Positions 1 to 9,401 of a stretch of 64,000 nucleotides of DNA are shown here, one piece after another. The DNA is from an uncultured Glaciecola sp. Its GTDB lineage: Bacteria > Pseudomonadota > Gammaproteobacteria > Enterobacterales > Alteromonadaceae. Each line of letters begins with the position of its first letter. Within the stretch, counting starts at the first letter, position 1. The stretch lies in the NCBI RefSeq assembly GCF_937770335.1, contig NZ_CALJHY010000015.1, forward strand, positions 62,001-126,000. The letters run 5' to 3'. Made by a program: the position numbers and the translations under genes. The notes under the pieces are model-generated. The model had not been told where the DNA came from. It worked only from the letters and a program-made list of their open reading frames with translations, and searched no databases.

Positions 1-568
1 TGCCATTCAGCAACATTTGAATGGCGATCATAACAAGTATCATACCCATTAGTCGCTCAACGGCATTCAATCCTTTTTCACCTAGTAAGCGATGAAAGGT
101 ATTGGACATCGTTAAAATAACGGCACTCGCCAGCCAAGCTGCAAATAAGGCGATACTCCATTCGGTCATTTTGTTAGGTTCTTGACTAGATAGCAAGATA
201 AGCACAGCCATCGTTGAAGGTCCGGCAATCATCGGAACAGCCAGCGGCACAATGAAAGGTTCCTCACCAGCAGGTAAGCCCATAATTCCACCCGCTTGCG
301 GAAAAATCATTTTAAGCGCGATGATAAATAAAATAATACCACCTGCAATACTAACTGTTTCTTGTTTTATTTTAAGAAAATCGAGAAGCGCCTGACCACT
401 GTGTAAAAACACCATCAATATAATTAACGCAAATAATAATTCGCGGATGATAACGATGCGTCTGCGCTTCGGATCGATAGTTTTCAGCACCGACATATAA
501 ATTGGTAAATTTCCAAGAGGGTCCATGATGAGAAAAAGCATCGTTGCAGCGGATAATATTTCGATCAA
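1..568 (-). CDS. yhgN: MarC/YhgN family inner-membrane protein (3' end outside window)
   Basis: Multi-pass inner-membrane protein of the MarC (UPF0056) family; its transport substrate is not established. About 189 codons are visible and the last dozen or so lie beyond the left edge, judging from the usual length near 197 residues. Visible motifs are LIMDPLGNLPI near the N-terminus, VSIAGGII in the middle, GLPAGEEPFIVPLA and GEKGLNAVERLMGM, all strongly YhgN-like. I place the start at a TTG (566-568) because a good GGAGAG ribosome site lies 6 nt upstream and the protein then begins IEILSAATMLF, as in the family. It is transcribed towards the left edge, and about 270 nt separate its start from pepB. 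Recognition is by motif memory; a paralogous MarC protein is the only real alternative. Confidence 0.9.
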   Translation of the reverse strand, partial: MIEILSAATMLFLIMDPLGNLPIYMSVLKTIDPKRRRIVIIRELLFALIILMVFLHSGQALLDFLKIKQETVSIAGGIILFIIALKMIFPQAGGIMGLPAGEEPFIVPLAVPMIAGPSTMAVLILLSSQEPNKMTEWSIALFAAWLASAVILTMSNTFHRLLGEKGLNAVERLMGMILVMIAIQMLLNG

Positions 569-836
569 ATGGGTCTCTCCGAAAAAAAACGTGAGTATGC
601 GCTATTGTTGAACCGAATGGCAGTTAAACATGGCGTTGATGGCGGTGGGCGAAGTAGCTGAGTTACTTGGCGTGAAAGATGTGAAAGTTAAAAGACTTGA
701 AAGAGAAATATTATTACTAGCAAACAAGAAAACGAGAAAACGACAACGGTATCTCTTTATTTAATAGCGGCTACGTTGAGAAACATAAACAATTAGCTAA
801 AAGATTAGGCGGCATTTAAACCGCCTTTTCTTTACT
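569..836. other. Intergenic stretch with a possible gene relic
   Basis: Between yhgN and pepB, both on the minus strand, the plus strand holds a 44-codon ATG frame at 630-764 with a hydrophobic/basic product (AVGEVAELLGVKDVKV, then KRLEREI). A second frame then stays open to a TAA at 817-819, with residues such as KHKQLAKRLGGI just before a terminator-like hairpin. The two frames overlap near 730-764, as if one short gene had suffered a frameshift. No ribosome site precedes the ATG and I recognise no family. It could be a decayed gene or chance. Confidence 0.25.
807..833 (+). terminator. Plus-strand rho-independent terminator
   Basis: A 6-bp stem AGGCGG / CCGCCT (807-812 with 821-826) and an 8-nt loop are followed by TTTCTTT. 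The T-rich tail is on the plus strand only, so it does not fit pepB or yhgN (both minus). It supports the idea that a plus-strand transcript once existed just upstream. Confidence 0.55.
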
Positions 837-2117
837 TTAGCCTATAAGTTGGTCTGCGATAGTTCTTATGCCTATTGCTGTTGCGCCATTTGGCATAATG
901 TCAGTTCCATCTCGATTATAAGCAGCAGCCAAGTCAATATGCACCCAACCTTGTCCTTCATTGCCCACAAAGCGCGATAAGAAGCCGGCTGCATTAGAAG
1001 CGCCTCCACCACCACCCCCTTTAACGGCGCGACTATTTGCTGTGTCTGCAAATGGTGATGCACACTGGTCTTGATGCCAAGGCATTAACGGCAAGCGCCA
1101 ATGCGGTTCATTCACTTTTTGCGCACTGGCTAAAAAGGATGCCTGAAATGCTTCGTCAAAACTAAAAACGGCATTGAATTCCTTACCTACAGCCATGACT
1201 GCGGCACCCGTCAATGTAGCAGCGTCAATAATTTTCCGGGCGCCTGATTCCGTTGCTGCCATAAGGCCATCTGCTAACACTAAGCGTCCTTCCGCATCTG
1301 TATTAACTATTTCAACGGTCACCCCATTTTTGTAAGTAATAATGTCTCCTAACTTATAGGCATGATCACTTATTAAGTTTTCTGCGCAACAAAGAAAAAG
1401 TTTAGTGCGCTTTTTTAGGCCCTGCATAATAGCAAGTCCAAGTGCTCCAGTGACTGTTGCAGCGCCGCCCATATCACATTTCATATCCAACATTCCTTCG
1501 CTAGACTTAATGCTATAACCACCGCTGTCGAAGGTAATACCCTTACCTACGAGTGCGAAATCAACCACTGCGTCAGGGTTACCGGTTGGGTTATAGTCCA
1601 ACTCTAGTAACACCGGTGGACGACAACTACCGCGACCCACTTCATAAATACCATGCCAACCCGCTTTAAGAAGCTCCTCTCCAGTTAACATCGTTGTGGT
1701 TACATGTTCTGGAGACAATGATTTAATCCATGCCGCCGCTTCAGTAGCCAATGACTCGGGGCTAAGTTCTTCGGGCGTTTCATTGACTAACTGTCGGGTA
1801 AACTGCATTGCAGCAAAACGCGTACTTAAATCGCTTTCATCCGCATTTTTACACCAAGTAATAGTGCCTTTGAAACCAGCGCCACAAAAACTTGTTGCAA
1901 ATGCCCATTGTTGCTCTTTATCCCAATCGCCTGAGAATTCAACATTTTGAATGCCTAGTGAAGCAATTTTGCGTGTTGATTGCTGAATTTGACGTAAATG
2001 TAATCCGGTATCAAGAAGATGCAATATCGCGCCTCCGGTGATGAATGATAATTTACTATTTGCTTCCCATGAAGCAGATGCGGGTTCATGGCTCAATGAA
2101 ACGTGAAAATTTGACAT
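837..2117 (-). CDS. pepB: Peptidase B (M17 leucyl aminopeptidase family)
   Basis: Cytosolic di-metal aminopeptidase of family M17 that removes N-terminal residues in late peptide breakdown. At 426 residues it matches E. coli PepB (427) and is shorter than PepA. The metal and catalytic residues of the family are visible: K in VGKGITFDSGG, the D that follows, D in KCDMGG, and the D/E pair of the signature NTDAEGRL. The ligand-binding segment IIDAATLTGAA is intact. One oddity is a six-glycine run (residues about 370-375) in a loop before the conserved AAGFLSRFV segment, where E. coli has no such run. The ATG start follows a weak AAGG-like site. The gene is monocistronic, with a gap of about 190 nt to divergent sfsA. 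Confidence 0.96.
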   Translation of the reverse strand: MSNFHVSLSHEPASASWEANSKLSFITGGAILHLLDTGLHLRQIQQSTRKIASLGIQNVEFSGDWDKEQQWAFATSFCGAGFKGTITWCKNADESDLSTRFAAMQFTRQLVNETPEELSPESLATEAAAWIKSLSPEHVTTTMLTGEELLKAGWHGIYEVGRGSCRPPVLLELDYNPTGNPDAVVDFALVGKGITFDSGGYSIKSSEGMLDMKCDMGGAATVTGALGLAIMQGLKKRTKLFLCCAENLISDHAYKLGDIITYKNGVTVEIVNTDAEGRLVLADGLMAATESGARKIIDAATLTGAAVMAVGKEFNAVFSFDEAFQASFLASAQKVNEPHWRLPLMPWHQDQCASPFADTANSRAVKGGGGGGASNAAGFLSRFVGNEGQGWVHIDLAAAYNRDGTDIMPNGATAIGIRTIADQLIG

Positions 2118-2305
2118 TAGGACTCCAACAAGGTTTTATGAATTAAGTAGCAGTCTATTCCTGCCTATCAGTGACATATAAGTGCGGACAAATTCACAAA
2201 ACGCAACGTTTATGAGCATAAATAATAGCAATAAAAATAACAACAACACGCCAGAATAAATACCTCGATGTATTGCATACAAGGCGCTAAGAGGAAATAA
2301 CTTGC

Positions 2306-3007
2306 ATGATTAGGTTCGAATCACCTTTGATAGAAGCGGTTCTAATAAAGCGTTATAAACGCTTTTTAGCTGATGTTGAATTACAAAACGGTGATTTATT
2401 AACAGTACATTGTCCAAACACAGGATCCATGACCAATTGCGCTCAACCTGGTTGGAAAGTATTTTTGAGCAAGTCTGCAAATAAAAAACGCAAATATGCT
2501 CATACTTGGGAAATGGCGGTAAATAATCACGGACATTGGATTGGAATTAATACCAATAACGCGAATAAAATAGTAAAAAGCGCATTACAACAGCGTAAAA
2601 TAATAGAGTTGGCGGAATACAACCAAATAACGCCTGAATACAAAGTAGGTGATAGCAGAATAGATTTTTTTCTGCAGGGCGATGGGATGCCGGACTGCTA
2701 TGTAGAGGTAAAATCGATGACCTTATGCGAAGATTCGCTCGGACTTTTTCCTGATGCTGTTACTCAACGAGGAACGAAACATGCGAACGAATTAGCAAAA
2801 TTAGCGAAAGCAGGACATAAAGCAATTTTGCTCTTTTGTGCTCAACATTCAGGCATTACGCATTTTAACATTGCGAGCCATATTGATGAAAAATATGCCC
2901 TAGCGGTATCCGAAGCGAAAAAAGTAGGTGTTGAAGTAATTTGTTATAATTGCAATTTTTCCTGTGATTTTATTGAGTTAGCTCATTCGATACCAAATTC
3001 AGATTAA
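2306..3007 (+). CDS. sfsA: SfsA family protein (sugar fermentation stimulation protein homologue)
   Basis: Member of the SfsA family, named for stimulation of maltose metabolism in E. coli; its structure resembles nucleases and it binds DNA, but its biochemical role is unsettled. The 233-residue length is normal. Family hallmarks are visible: CPNTGSM near residue 37, IGINTNNANKIV, the SRIDFFLQ segment with its acidic residue, VEVKSMTL, and FPDAVTQRGTKHANEL. A GAGGAA ribosome site lies 9 nt before the ATG. It begins the block sfsA-dksA-gluQ-pcnB-folK-panBC, which is collinear with E. coli and supports the name. The stop is followed by a weak A/T-rich hairpin (3016-3035) that has no T-run. Confidence 0.95.
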   Translation: MIRFESPLIEAVLIKRYKRFLADVELQNGDLLTVHCPNTGSMTNCAQPGWKVFLSKSANKKRKYAHTWEMAVNNHGHWIGINTNNANKIVKSALQQRKIIELAEYNQITPEYKVGDSRIDFFLQGDGMPDCYVEVKSMTLCEDSLGLFPDAVTQRGTKHANELAKLAKAGHKAILLFCAQHSGITHFNIASHIDEKYALAVSEAKKVGVEVICYNCNFSCDFIELAHSIPNSD

Positions 3008-3197
3008 AAAAAGATTGATTTTTGTGTAAAAATCACCATATTACCGTCGTTAAAGAAAAAAGTGATTTATAGAATTATTGTATTTACTGCACAAAAATGT
3101 AGTAAATAATTAAGAAACAACATTATTGTACGATGTTATTTGCCAGTAAACATCAGGCAAAAGGATGCAAAATGTCGACGTTTAGGAGAAATGGCAA

Positions 3198-3638
3198 ATG
3201 CCAATAGAAAAAGCGATAGGATTACTTGGGTTAGCGGATGTCATGCCATACCAAGAGAAGTCCGAAGAAGAATATATGAACGATGCTCAAATGAATCACT
3301 TTAGGTTGATTCTCAAGGCATGGCGCAACCAACTCCGTCAAGAAGTTGATCGTACCGTTCACCATATGAAAGAGGAAGCTGCTAACTTTCCAGATCCGGT
3401 AGACAGAGCGGCGCAAGAAGAAGAGTTTAGCTTGGAATTGCGAGCACGAGATCGCGAAAGAAAGCTGATTAAAAAGATCGAAAAAACGTTGAAACGTATC
3501 GAAGAAGACGATTTTGGTTTTTGCGATACGTGTGGCATCGAAATTGGTATTCGCCGATTAGAAGCACGTCCAACGGCAGATATGTGTATTGATTGTAAAA
3601 CACTGGCTGAAATTAAAGAGAAACAACTGCAGGGTTAA
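3198..3638 (+). CDS. dksA: RNA polymerase-binding transcription factor DksA
   Basis: DksA binds in the RNA polymerase secondary channel and, with ppGpp, represses rRNA and activates amino-acid promoters. The 146-residue protein shows the N-terminal helix, the coiled coil with the acidic tip DPVD (D66 and D69, equivalent to E. coli D71/D74), and a four-cysteine zinc finger (CDTC ... CIDC, residues about 112-136). The ATG at 3198 is preferred because AGGAG lies 9 nt upstream; another ATG at 3191 is in a different frame. A 190-nt leader separates it from sfsA, so it probably has its own promoter. A strong terminator follows. Confidence 0.98.
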   Translation: MPIEKAIGLLGLADVMPYQEKSEEEYMNDAQMNHFRLILKAWRNQLRQEVDRTVHHMKEEAANFPDPVDRAAQEEEFSLELRARDRERKLIKKIEKTLKRIEEDDFGFCDTCGIEIGIRRLEARPTADMCIDCKTLAEIKEKQLQG

Positions 3639-3665
3639 TCCCTGTAGGTCTCTATCGAATTCATT

Positions 3666-3698
3666 AAAACCGTGTTAGCGTGTGCTACACGGTTTTTT
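3666..3698 (+). terminator. Rho-independent terminator after dksA
   Basis: The stem is CCGTG plus TAGC pairing with GCTA plus CACGG, with one bulged T and a short GTGT loop. It is flanked by AAAA on the left and TTTTTT on the right. It lies 28 nt past the dksA stop, and part of it would fall inside gluQ if gluQ began at the upstream GTG. Confidence 0.85.
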
Positions 3699-3744
3699 AT
3701 TGCCTATTAAACTGCGTCTTATTTTTTCTGAGCAGGTGTTTATT

Positions 3745-4632
3745 ATGCTGCCTTATGTCGGTCGATTTGCTCCATCCCCTAGCGGACCACTTCACTTTGG
3801 TTCTTTAGTGTGTGCGCTCGTTAGCTTTCTGCATGCTCGTCAAGCCAATGGTCAATGGCTACTGAGAATTGAGGATGTAGACACCACAAGAGTCAAAGCA
3901 GACGCAGACCAAATAATATTATCTCAACTCATTTCACATGGAATGCACTGGGACGGCGACGTTATTTACCAAACTAATAGGCAAAATGAATATCAGAAAA
4001 CAGTAGATAGGTTACATAAGCAGCAACTTATTTATGCCTGTTCGTGCACTCGACAAGCGGTTAAATCGAAAGGGAAATACTACACGGGTACATGCCGCGA
4101 TCTACATTTACCCTTTAAAGATAATGCCCTTAGATTAATCAACACTTCTGATGATTATGGCTTCCATGACCTTCACTTGGGTGACGTGTTTGTTGAGCCA
4201 TTATTCTGTAGTGAGGATTTGAGTATACAACGTAAAGATGGTTTGTTTGCCTATAACTTAGCAGTAGTGGTCGATGACATTGAGCAACAAGTTAGTCATG
4301 TTGTCCGAGGTGCTGACCTTATTGATACTACCTTACAACAGCAGCACATATATCGATTATTGTATGAAAAACCACCGAGGTACTTTCATCTACCCGTCGT
4401 TTGTTTAGAAAGTGGTAAAAAATTGAGTAAACAAAACCACGCTATAGCAATTGAAAACAGACGAGCAGTAAAAAACCTTATTGATGCGTTTGCAGTCATT
4501 GGATTGTCAAACCACTCGTTGTCCGAAAAAATGACGGTGGAGGACCTTATTAATTGGGCTTTAAAGCGTTGGTCGCCTAATTTGTTAGCAAAGAGAAGAG
4601 AAATTCTGCTTTTAGACATAAATACAGTATAA
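3745..4632 (+). CDS. gluQ: Glutamyl-Q tRNA(Asp) synthetase
   Basis: Truncated glutamyl-tRNA synthetase paralogue that attaches glutamate to queuosine at the wobble position of tRNA(Asp); it lacks the anticodon-binding domain. From the ATG at 3745 it is 295 residues, close to the family length of about 300. Visible are the class I motif around PLHFGSL (residues 15-21), zinc ligands C99, C101, a tyrosine at 112/113 and C117, and the KLSKQ signature. I reject the longer GTG start at 3682 because it lies inside the dksA terminator; the ATG at 3745 has AGCAGG 8 nt upstream and gives the canonical N-terminus VGRFAPSPSG. It sits between dksA and pcnB, as in E. coli. Confidence 0.95.
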   Translation: MLPYVGRFAPSPSGPLHFGSLVCALVSFLHARQANGQWLLRIEDVDTTRVKADADQIILSQLISHGMHWDGDVIYQTNRQNEYQKTVDRLHKQQLIYACSCTRQAVKSKGKYYTGTCRDLHLPFKDNALRLINTSDDYGFHDLHLGDVFVEPLFCSEDLSIQRKDGLFAYNLAVVVDDIEQQVSHVVRGADLIDTTLQQQHIYRLLYEKPPRYFHLPVVCLESGKKLSKQNHAIAIENRRAVKNLIDAFAVIGLSNHSLSEKMTVEDLINWALKRWSPNLLAKRREILLLDINTV

Positions 4633-4733
4633 TTCGCACACGTAACCAAAATTAAGGTTAAATAGAAACTAAAACGGTTTCAAGACGGTAATAATACAAC
4701 ATACCGTTACAACAATAACAAAGATGACGCTAA

Positions 4734-6146
4734 ATGACGTCGTTAATAATAGGTCAAGGTGGCATGCCAAGCACCCCAACGAAAAAACAATCAGTAATTA
4801 ATCCAGTGCTTATCCCAAAGGGAGAGCATCCAGTTACTTTTGCTGATATTAGTGATAATACGCTTTCAGTGTTGCGCAGATTAAATGCAAAAGGATATGA
4901 AGCTTATTTAGTAGGCGGCTGTATCCGCGACAAATTGATGGGAAAGACACCCAAGGATTTTGACGTTGCAACGAATGCAACTCCTGAACAAGTTAAAGAA
5001 TGTTTTCGTAACTGTCGATTGATCGGTAGACGCTTTCGCTTAGCACACATCGTTTTTGGCAGAGATGTCATAGAAGTAGCCACGTTTCGCGGGCACCATG
5101 AAGACGTGAACGCTAACGAAGAAGAAAATAAAACTCAAGTTAAAGGGCGTCGCGGCAACCAAGTTGATGATGTGTTGGCAAAACAAGACCAACAAGGTCA
5201 GTTGCTGCGAGACAACGTGTTTGGAAGCATCGAAGAAGATGCCGAACGTCGAGATTTTACCTTTAACGCAATGTATTTCAGTGCAAAGGATCAAAGCATC
5301 ATTGATTTTGCAGATGGGATGTCGTCGATTAAAGAGAAGAAAATAGAACTTATTGGCGACCCTGCAACACGTTTTCGTGAAGATCCAGTGCGCATGATAC
5401 GAGCGATTCGTTTCAGTGCGAAACTAGGTATGTCGATACCTGCAGAAGTCGGTGACCAAATTAAAGAATTAGCGCATTTACTGGCTAACATTCCTCCAGC
5501 GAGGCTGTTTGAAGAAGTCCTGAAGTTATTAGTAAGTGGTTGCGGATTGCGCACCTTTCATTTGTTGCACGAATATGGCTTATTTACGCAGCTGTTTCCG
5601 CAACTAGCTCCTCTGCTTATTGACGATACTTGCAGAGAAATGAAACTTGTTGAGAAAGTACTTAAAAACACTGATGACCGTTTAAATAATGAACAACGAG
5701 TAACGCCTGCATTTCTATACGCTGCTTTTCTGTGGTATCCGGTTGAGGAACGCACACAGTTGATTATGAGTGAGTCTGGTGTTGCTCACCATGATGCGTT
5801 CAATATCGCTGTCGGAGAGGTTTTGCACAGACAAACTCAACGTATAATGATACCCAAACGTTTTAGTATGCCCGTACGCGAAATGTGGCAACTGCAGTTG
5901 CGCTTGCCCAAACGTTTTGGACGTCGCGCATATCAAACCTTGAGCCATCCACGATTTAGAGCCGCTTATGATTTCTTGCTGATTAGAGGTGAAATTGAAG
6001 GTGGGGATTTACATGAATTAGGTGAATGGTGGACCGAGTTTCAAGAGGTTACACCAGAGCAACGCAAAGACATGATTACTGATTTGCGCAAGGATACTGG
6101 CACACCCAAGAAACGAAAATTTAATAAAAAACGGAAAGCTAATTAA
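4734..6146 (+). CDS. pcnB: Poly(A) polymerase I
   Basis: Adds 3' poly(A) tails that promote RNA decay. It belongs to the class II nucleotidyltransferase family shared with CCA-adding enzymes. The signature LVGGCIRDKLMGK and the metal-binding DFDV lie near residues 58-78, followed by RRFRLAHIVFG and EVATFRGHH. RRDFTFNAM and EDPVRMIRAIRF mark the neck region, and the basic tail KKRKFNKKRK is typical of bacterial PAP I rather than tRNA nucleotidyltransferase. The 470-residue length fits. The start is uncertain: the ATG at 4734 has no clear ribosome site, and ATG 4764 (AAGG 4 nt upstream) is an alternative. folK follows after 2 nt, so the two are probably co-translated. Confidence 0.95.
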   Translation: MTSLIIGQGGMPSTPTKKQSVINPVLIPKGEHPVTFADISDNTLSVLRRLNAKGYEAYLVGGCIRDKLMGKTPKDFDVATNATPEQVKECFRNCRLIGRRFRLAHIVFGRDVIEVATFRGHHEDVNANEEENKTQVKGRRGNQVDDVLAKQDQQGQLLRDNVFGSIEEDAERRDFTFNAMYFSAKDQSIIDFADGMSSIKEKKIELIGDPATRFREDPVRMIRAIRFSAKLGMSIPAEVGDQIKELAHLLANIPPARLFEEVLKLLVSGCGLRTFHLLHEYGLFTQLFPQLAPLLIDDTCREMKLVEKVLKNTDDRLNNEQRVTPAFLYAAFLWYPVEERTQLIMSESGVAHHDAFNIAVGEVLHRQTQRIMIPKRFSMPVREMWQLQLRLPKRFGRRAYQTLSHPRFRAAYDFLLIRGEIEGGDLHELGEWWTEFQEVTPEQRKDMITDLRKDTGTPKKRKFNKKRKAN

Positions 6147-6148
6147 TC

Positions 6149-6676
6149 ATGTTGTCGGATATTGCCTATATTGGCCTGGGAAGCAATCTTGGTGCTCCTG
6201 TGAAGCAGTTAGAACAGGCATTAGGTGCAATAGGTCAGCACAGTCAAATGACATTGGTTTCTCATTCTCATTTTTACTCCAGCCTACCAATGGGCCCCCA
6301 AGACCAACCTGACTATGTCAACGCAGTTTGCAAAATTAAGACCTCCATGCAACCTCAAGAGTTGTTGGCTACACTGCAAATCATTGAGAATCAGCAAGGT
6401 CGCGAGCGACTCGGTGATCGCTGGGGGCCGAGAACATTAGATTTAGATATATTGCTTTACAATGATCTCGTCTTAAAAACTAAACACCTTACATTGCCTC
6501 ACTATGGAATGCAGGAGAGAGAGTTTGTGCTAGTCCCATTGTTTGAACTTTCACCTGATTTAACAATGCAGGATGGACGCCCCCTAGCAAATTGGGTTGC
6601 CAAATGCAATTTGGAAGGTCTATATCGGATTAATCCGAAAGTATCGAGTCTCACAACAAGCGCAAGTGTGACGTAA
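6149..6676 (+). CDS. folK: HPPK, 6-hydroxymethyl-7,8-dihydropterin pyrophosphokinase
   Basis: Transfers pyrophosphate from ATP to 6-hydroxymethyl-7,8-dihydropterin in folate synthesis. At 175 residues it is slightly longer than E. coli HPPK (159), with the extra residues at the C-terminus. The family pattern is clear: IGLGSNLG at the N-terminus, QPDYVNAV, and the signature RWGPRTLDLDILLY with the Mg-binding DLD, then LPHYGMQEREFVLVPL. It starts 2 nt after pcnB and is followed 18 nt later by panB, so pcnB-folK-panB-panC look like one transcription unit linking folate and pantothenate synthesis, as in E. coli. Confidence 0.96.
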   Translation: MLSDIAYIGLGSNLGAPVKQLEQALGAIGQHSQMTLVSHSHFYSSLPMGPQDQPDYVNAVCKIKTSMQPQELLATLQIIENQQGRERLGDRWGPRTLDLDILLYNDLVLKTKHLTLPHYGMQEREFVLVPLFELSPDLTMQDGRPLANWVAKCNLEGLYRINPKVSSLTTSASVT

Positions 6677-6694
6677 TTAATAAGAGATAAGCAG

Positions 6695-7489
6695 ATGAAA
6701 AAAGTGACCACATCCACGCTGATGCAATTAAAGCAAAAAGGCGAAAAAATAGCAGCACTTACAGCATATGATGCTAGCTTTGCAAAAATGTTTGATGAGC
6801 AATTAATCGATGTCATTCTCATTGGTGACTCGCTTGGTATGGTGCTAAAAGGCGACGACGACACACTGTCTGTTACCGTTGATGATGTTGCTTATCACAC
6901 TGCTTGCGTCCGCAAAGGAACCAGCAGGGCTTTTGTTATAGCCGATATGCCATTCATGAGTTATGCAAGCAAAGAGCAAGCATATGGTAATGCAGCAAAG
7001 CTAATGGCAAGCGGCGCGAGCATGGTCAAAGTTGAAGGCGGCGAGTGGCTTATTGAAACAATTACTGGGCTGGTTGAACGCGGAGTTCCGGTTTGCGGAC
7101 ATTTAGGTTTAACACCACAATCCGTGCATGTTTTTGGTGGCTTTAAAGTGCAGGGAAGAGAAAATGAGCAAGCCAAAAAAATCGTAGATTCTGCTATTAA
7201 ACTCGAAAATGCGGGGGTCCAATTACTTGTTTTAGAATGTATTCCCAGTGCGGTTGCGAAGCTCATTTCCGAAGCCTTGAAAATCCCTGTTATAGGCATC
7301 GGCGCTGGAGTAAGTACCGATGGACAAATATTAGTCATGCATGACATGTTCGGTATTAGCGCCAATTATATGCCTAAATTTAGTAAAAACTACTTAACTG
7401 ATAGTAATGACATGCGCTCCGCTGTAACTGCTTATATAAATGACGTTAAAGCAAACCGTTTTCCTGGCCCAGAACATTCTTTCGAGTAA
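6695..7489 (+). CDS. panB: 3-methyl-2-oxobutanoate hydroxymethyltransferase
   Basis: First committed step of pantothenate synthesis: ketopantoate is formed from 2-oxoisovalerate and 5,10-methylenetetrahydrofolate. The 264-residue length equals that of E. coli PanB. Visible are [15 protein letters not shown], the Mg-binding [10 protein letters not shown], the KVEGG segment, [11 protein letters not shown] and IGIGAG near the C-terminal third, in the order expected for the TIM barrel. GATAAG lies a few nucleotides before the ATG. panC begins 5 nt after its stop. The folate cofactor dependence makes its linkage to folK sensible. Confidence 0.97.
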   Translation: MKKVTTSTLMQLKQKGEKIAALTAYDASFAKMFDEQLIDVILIGDSLGMVLKGDDDTLSVTVDDVAYHTACVRKGTSRAFVIADMPFMSYASKEQAYGNAAKLMASGASMVKVEGGEWLIETITGLVERGVPVCGHLGLTPQSVHVFGGFKVQGRENEQAKKIVDSAIKLENAGVQLLVLECIPSAVAKLISEALKIPVIGIGAGVSTDGQILVMHDMFGISANYMPKFSKNYLTDSNDMRSAVTAYINDVKANRFPGPEHSFE

Positions 7490-7494
7490 GTCTT

Positions 7495-8343
7495 ATGCAT
7501 ATAGTCAGCGACATACAAACACTAAGAGAAACACGCCGCAAATGGCAATCACAAAAGCAATCTATTGCTTTTGTGCCGACTATGGGCAACCTGCACGATG
7601 GCCATTTAAGATTGGTTAAAGAAGCGAAGAAGCATGCAAGCATCGTGGTCGTGTCTATTTTTGTTAACCCTTTACAATTTGGCCCTGATGAGGACCTCGA
7701 TGCATATCCAAGGACGATAGAACAAGACAAAGCATCGTTGGCCGAATTGGGAGTCGATATTTTGTTCATGCCTAAAGTGACTGATATATACAGTAGAGGT
7801 TTAGAACAACAAACTTTTGTTGAAGTGCCAGGCTTATCTTATATGATTTGCGGCGCAAGTCGTCCAGGCCATTTCAGAGGCGTTGCTACTATTGTTTGTA
7901 AACTGTTTAATATGGTTCAACCTAATATGGCTTTTTTCGGTGAAAAAGACTTTCAGCAGTTGCAAGTGATTAAGGCAATGGTGACAGACTTATCGATGAA
8001 TTTAACAATACATGGTGTGGCCACAGAGCGCGAACGCGATGGTTTAGCCATGAGTTCAAGAAATAATTACTTAAATGAAGAACAACGTGAAATTGCACCA
8101 GGCTTATATAAATTAATTTCAGACATGGCGATTGAAATAAAAGATGGTCGCAGAGATTTTTCAATCATGCTCCAGGAAAATAGAGAACGCTTAGCACGCA
8201 TTGGCTTCAAGCCTGATTACATCGATATACGTTCTGCTAGTAGTTTATTGCAACCAAGTCATGAAGACAAAGAACTCGTTATTCTTGGTGCTGGCTTTTT
8301 AGGAAAAACACGGATTATTGATAATATTCAGGTACAGATTTAA
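7495..8343 (+). CDS. panC: Pantothenate synthetase
   Basis: ATP-dependent ligation of pantoate and beta-alanine to pantothenate. At 282 residues it matches the family. Visible motifs are [12 protein letters not shown] (ATP-binding, HxGH-like, residues about 22-33), [28 protein letters not shown] and the KMSKS-like SSRNNYLN. It overlaps nothing but follows panB by only 5 nt; its ribosome site probably lies in the panB tail (GAGTAAG). It ends the plus-strand operon and converges with hemB 41 nt away. Confidence 0.97.
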   Translation: MHIVSDIQTLRETRRKWQSQKQSIAFVPTMGNLHDGHLRLVKEAKKHASIVVVSIFVNPLQFGPDEDLDAYPRTIEQDKASLAELGVDILFMPKVTDIYSRGLEQQTFVEVPGLSYMICGASRPGHFRGVATIVCKLFNMVQPNMAFFGEKDFQQLQVIKAMVTDLSMNLTIHGVATERERDGLAMSSRNNYLNEEQREIAPGLYKLISDMAIEIKDGRRDFSIMLQENRERLARIGFKPDYIDIRSASSLLQPSHEDKELVILGAGFLGKTRIIDNIQVQI

Positions 8344-8346
8344 ATA

Positions 8347-8370
8347 GAGGCAGTTTTTAACTACCCCCTC
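8347..8370. terminator. Imperfect hairpin between convergent panC and hemB
   Basis: GAGG (8347-8350) can pair with CCTC (8367-8370) and AGTT (8352-8355) with AACT (8359-8362), leaving an internal loop. Read on the minus strand it is followed by TATTTAAAT, so it may end the tat-hemB transcript. It is weak by inspection. Confidence 0.35.
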
Positions 8371-8384
8371 AAATCGAAGCAAAC

Positions 8385-9389
<1,005 letters not shown>

Positions 9390-9401
9390 TTATAAAATTT
9401 G

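Noticed and set aside
1000-1020. CCACC-type repeat in pepB as a possible microsatellite
   Set aside because: It only encodes the glycine run with mixed codons; no pure repeat long enough for slippage.
3016-3035. TGATTTTT-GTGT-AAAAATCA hairpin after sfsA as a terminator
   Set aside because: Perfect 8-bp stem but almost all A-T and with no T-run after it; too weak to call.
3682-3744. Upstream GTG start for gluQ
   Set aside because: It would lie within the dksA terminator and adds 21 atypical residues; the ATG at 3745 has a ribosome site and gives the canonical N-terminus.
6502-6864. 120-codon frame antisense across folK and panB
   Set aside because: Covers two well supported sense genes and their junction; no family resemblance.
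6961-7365. 134-codon frame antisense to panB
   Set aside because: Fully inside panB, with proline/cysteine-rich shadow composition.
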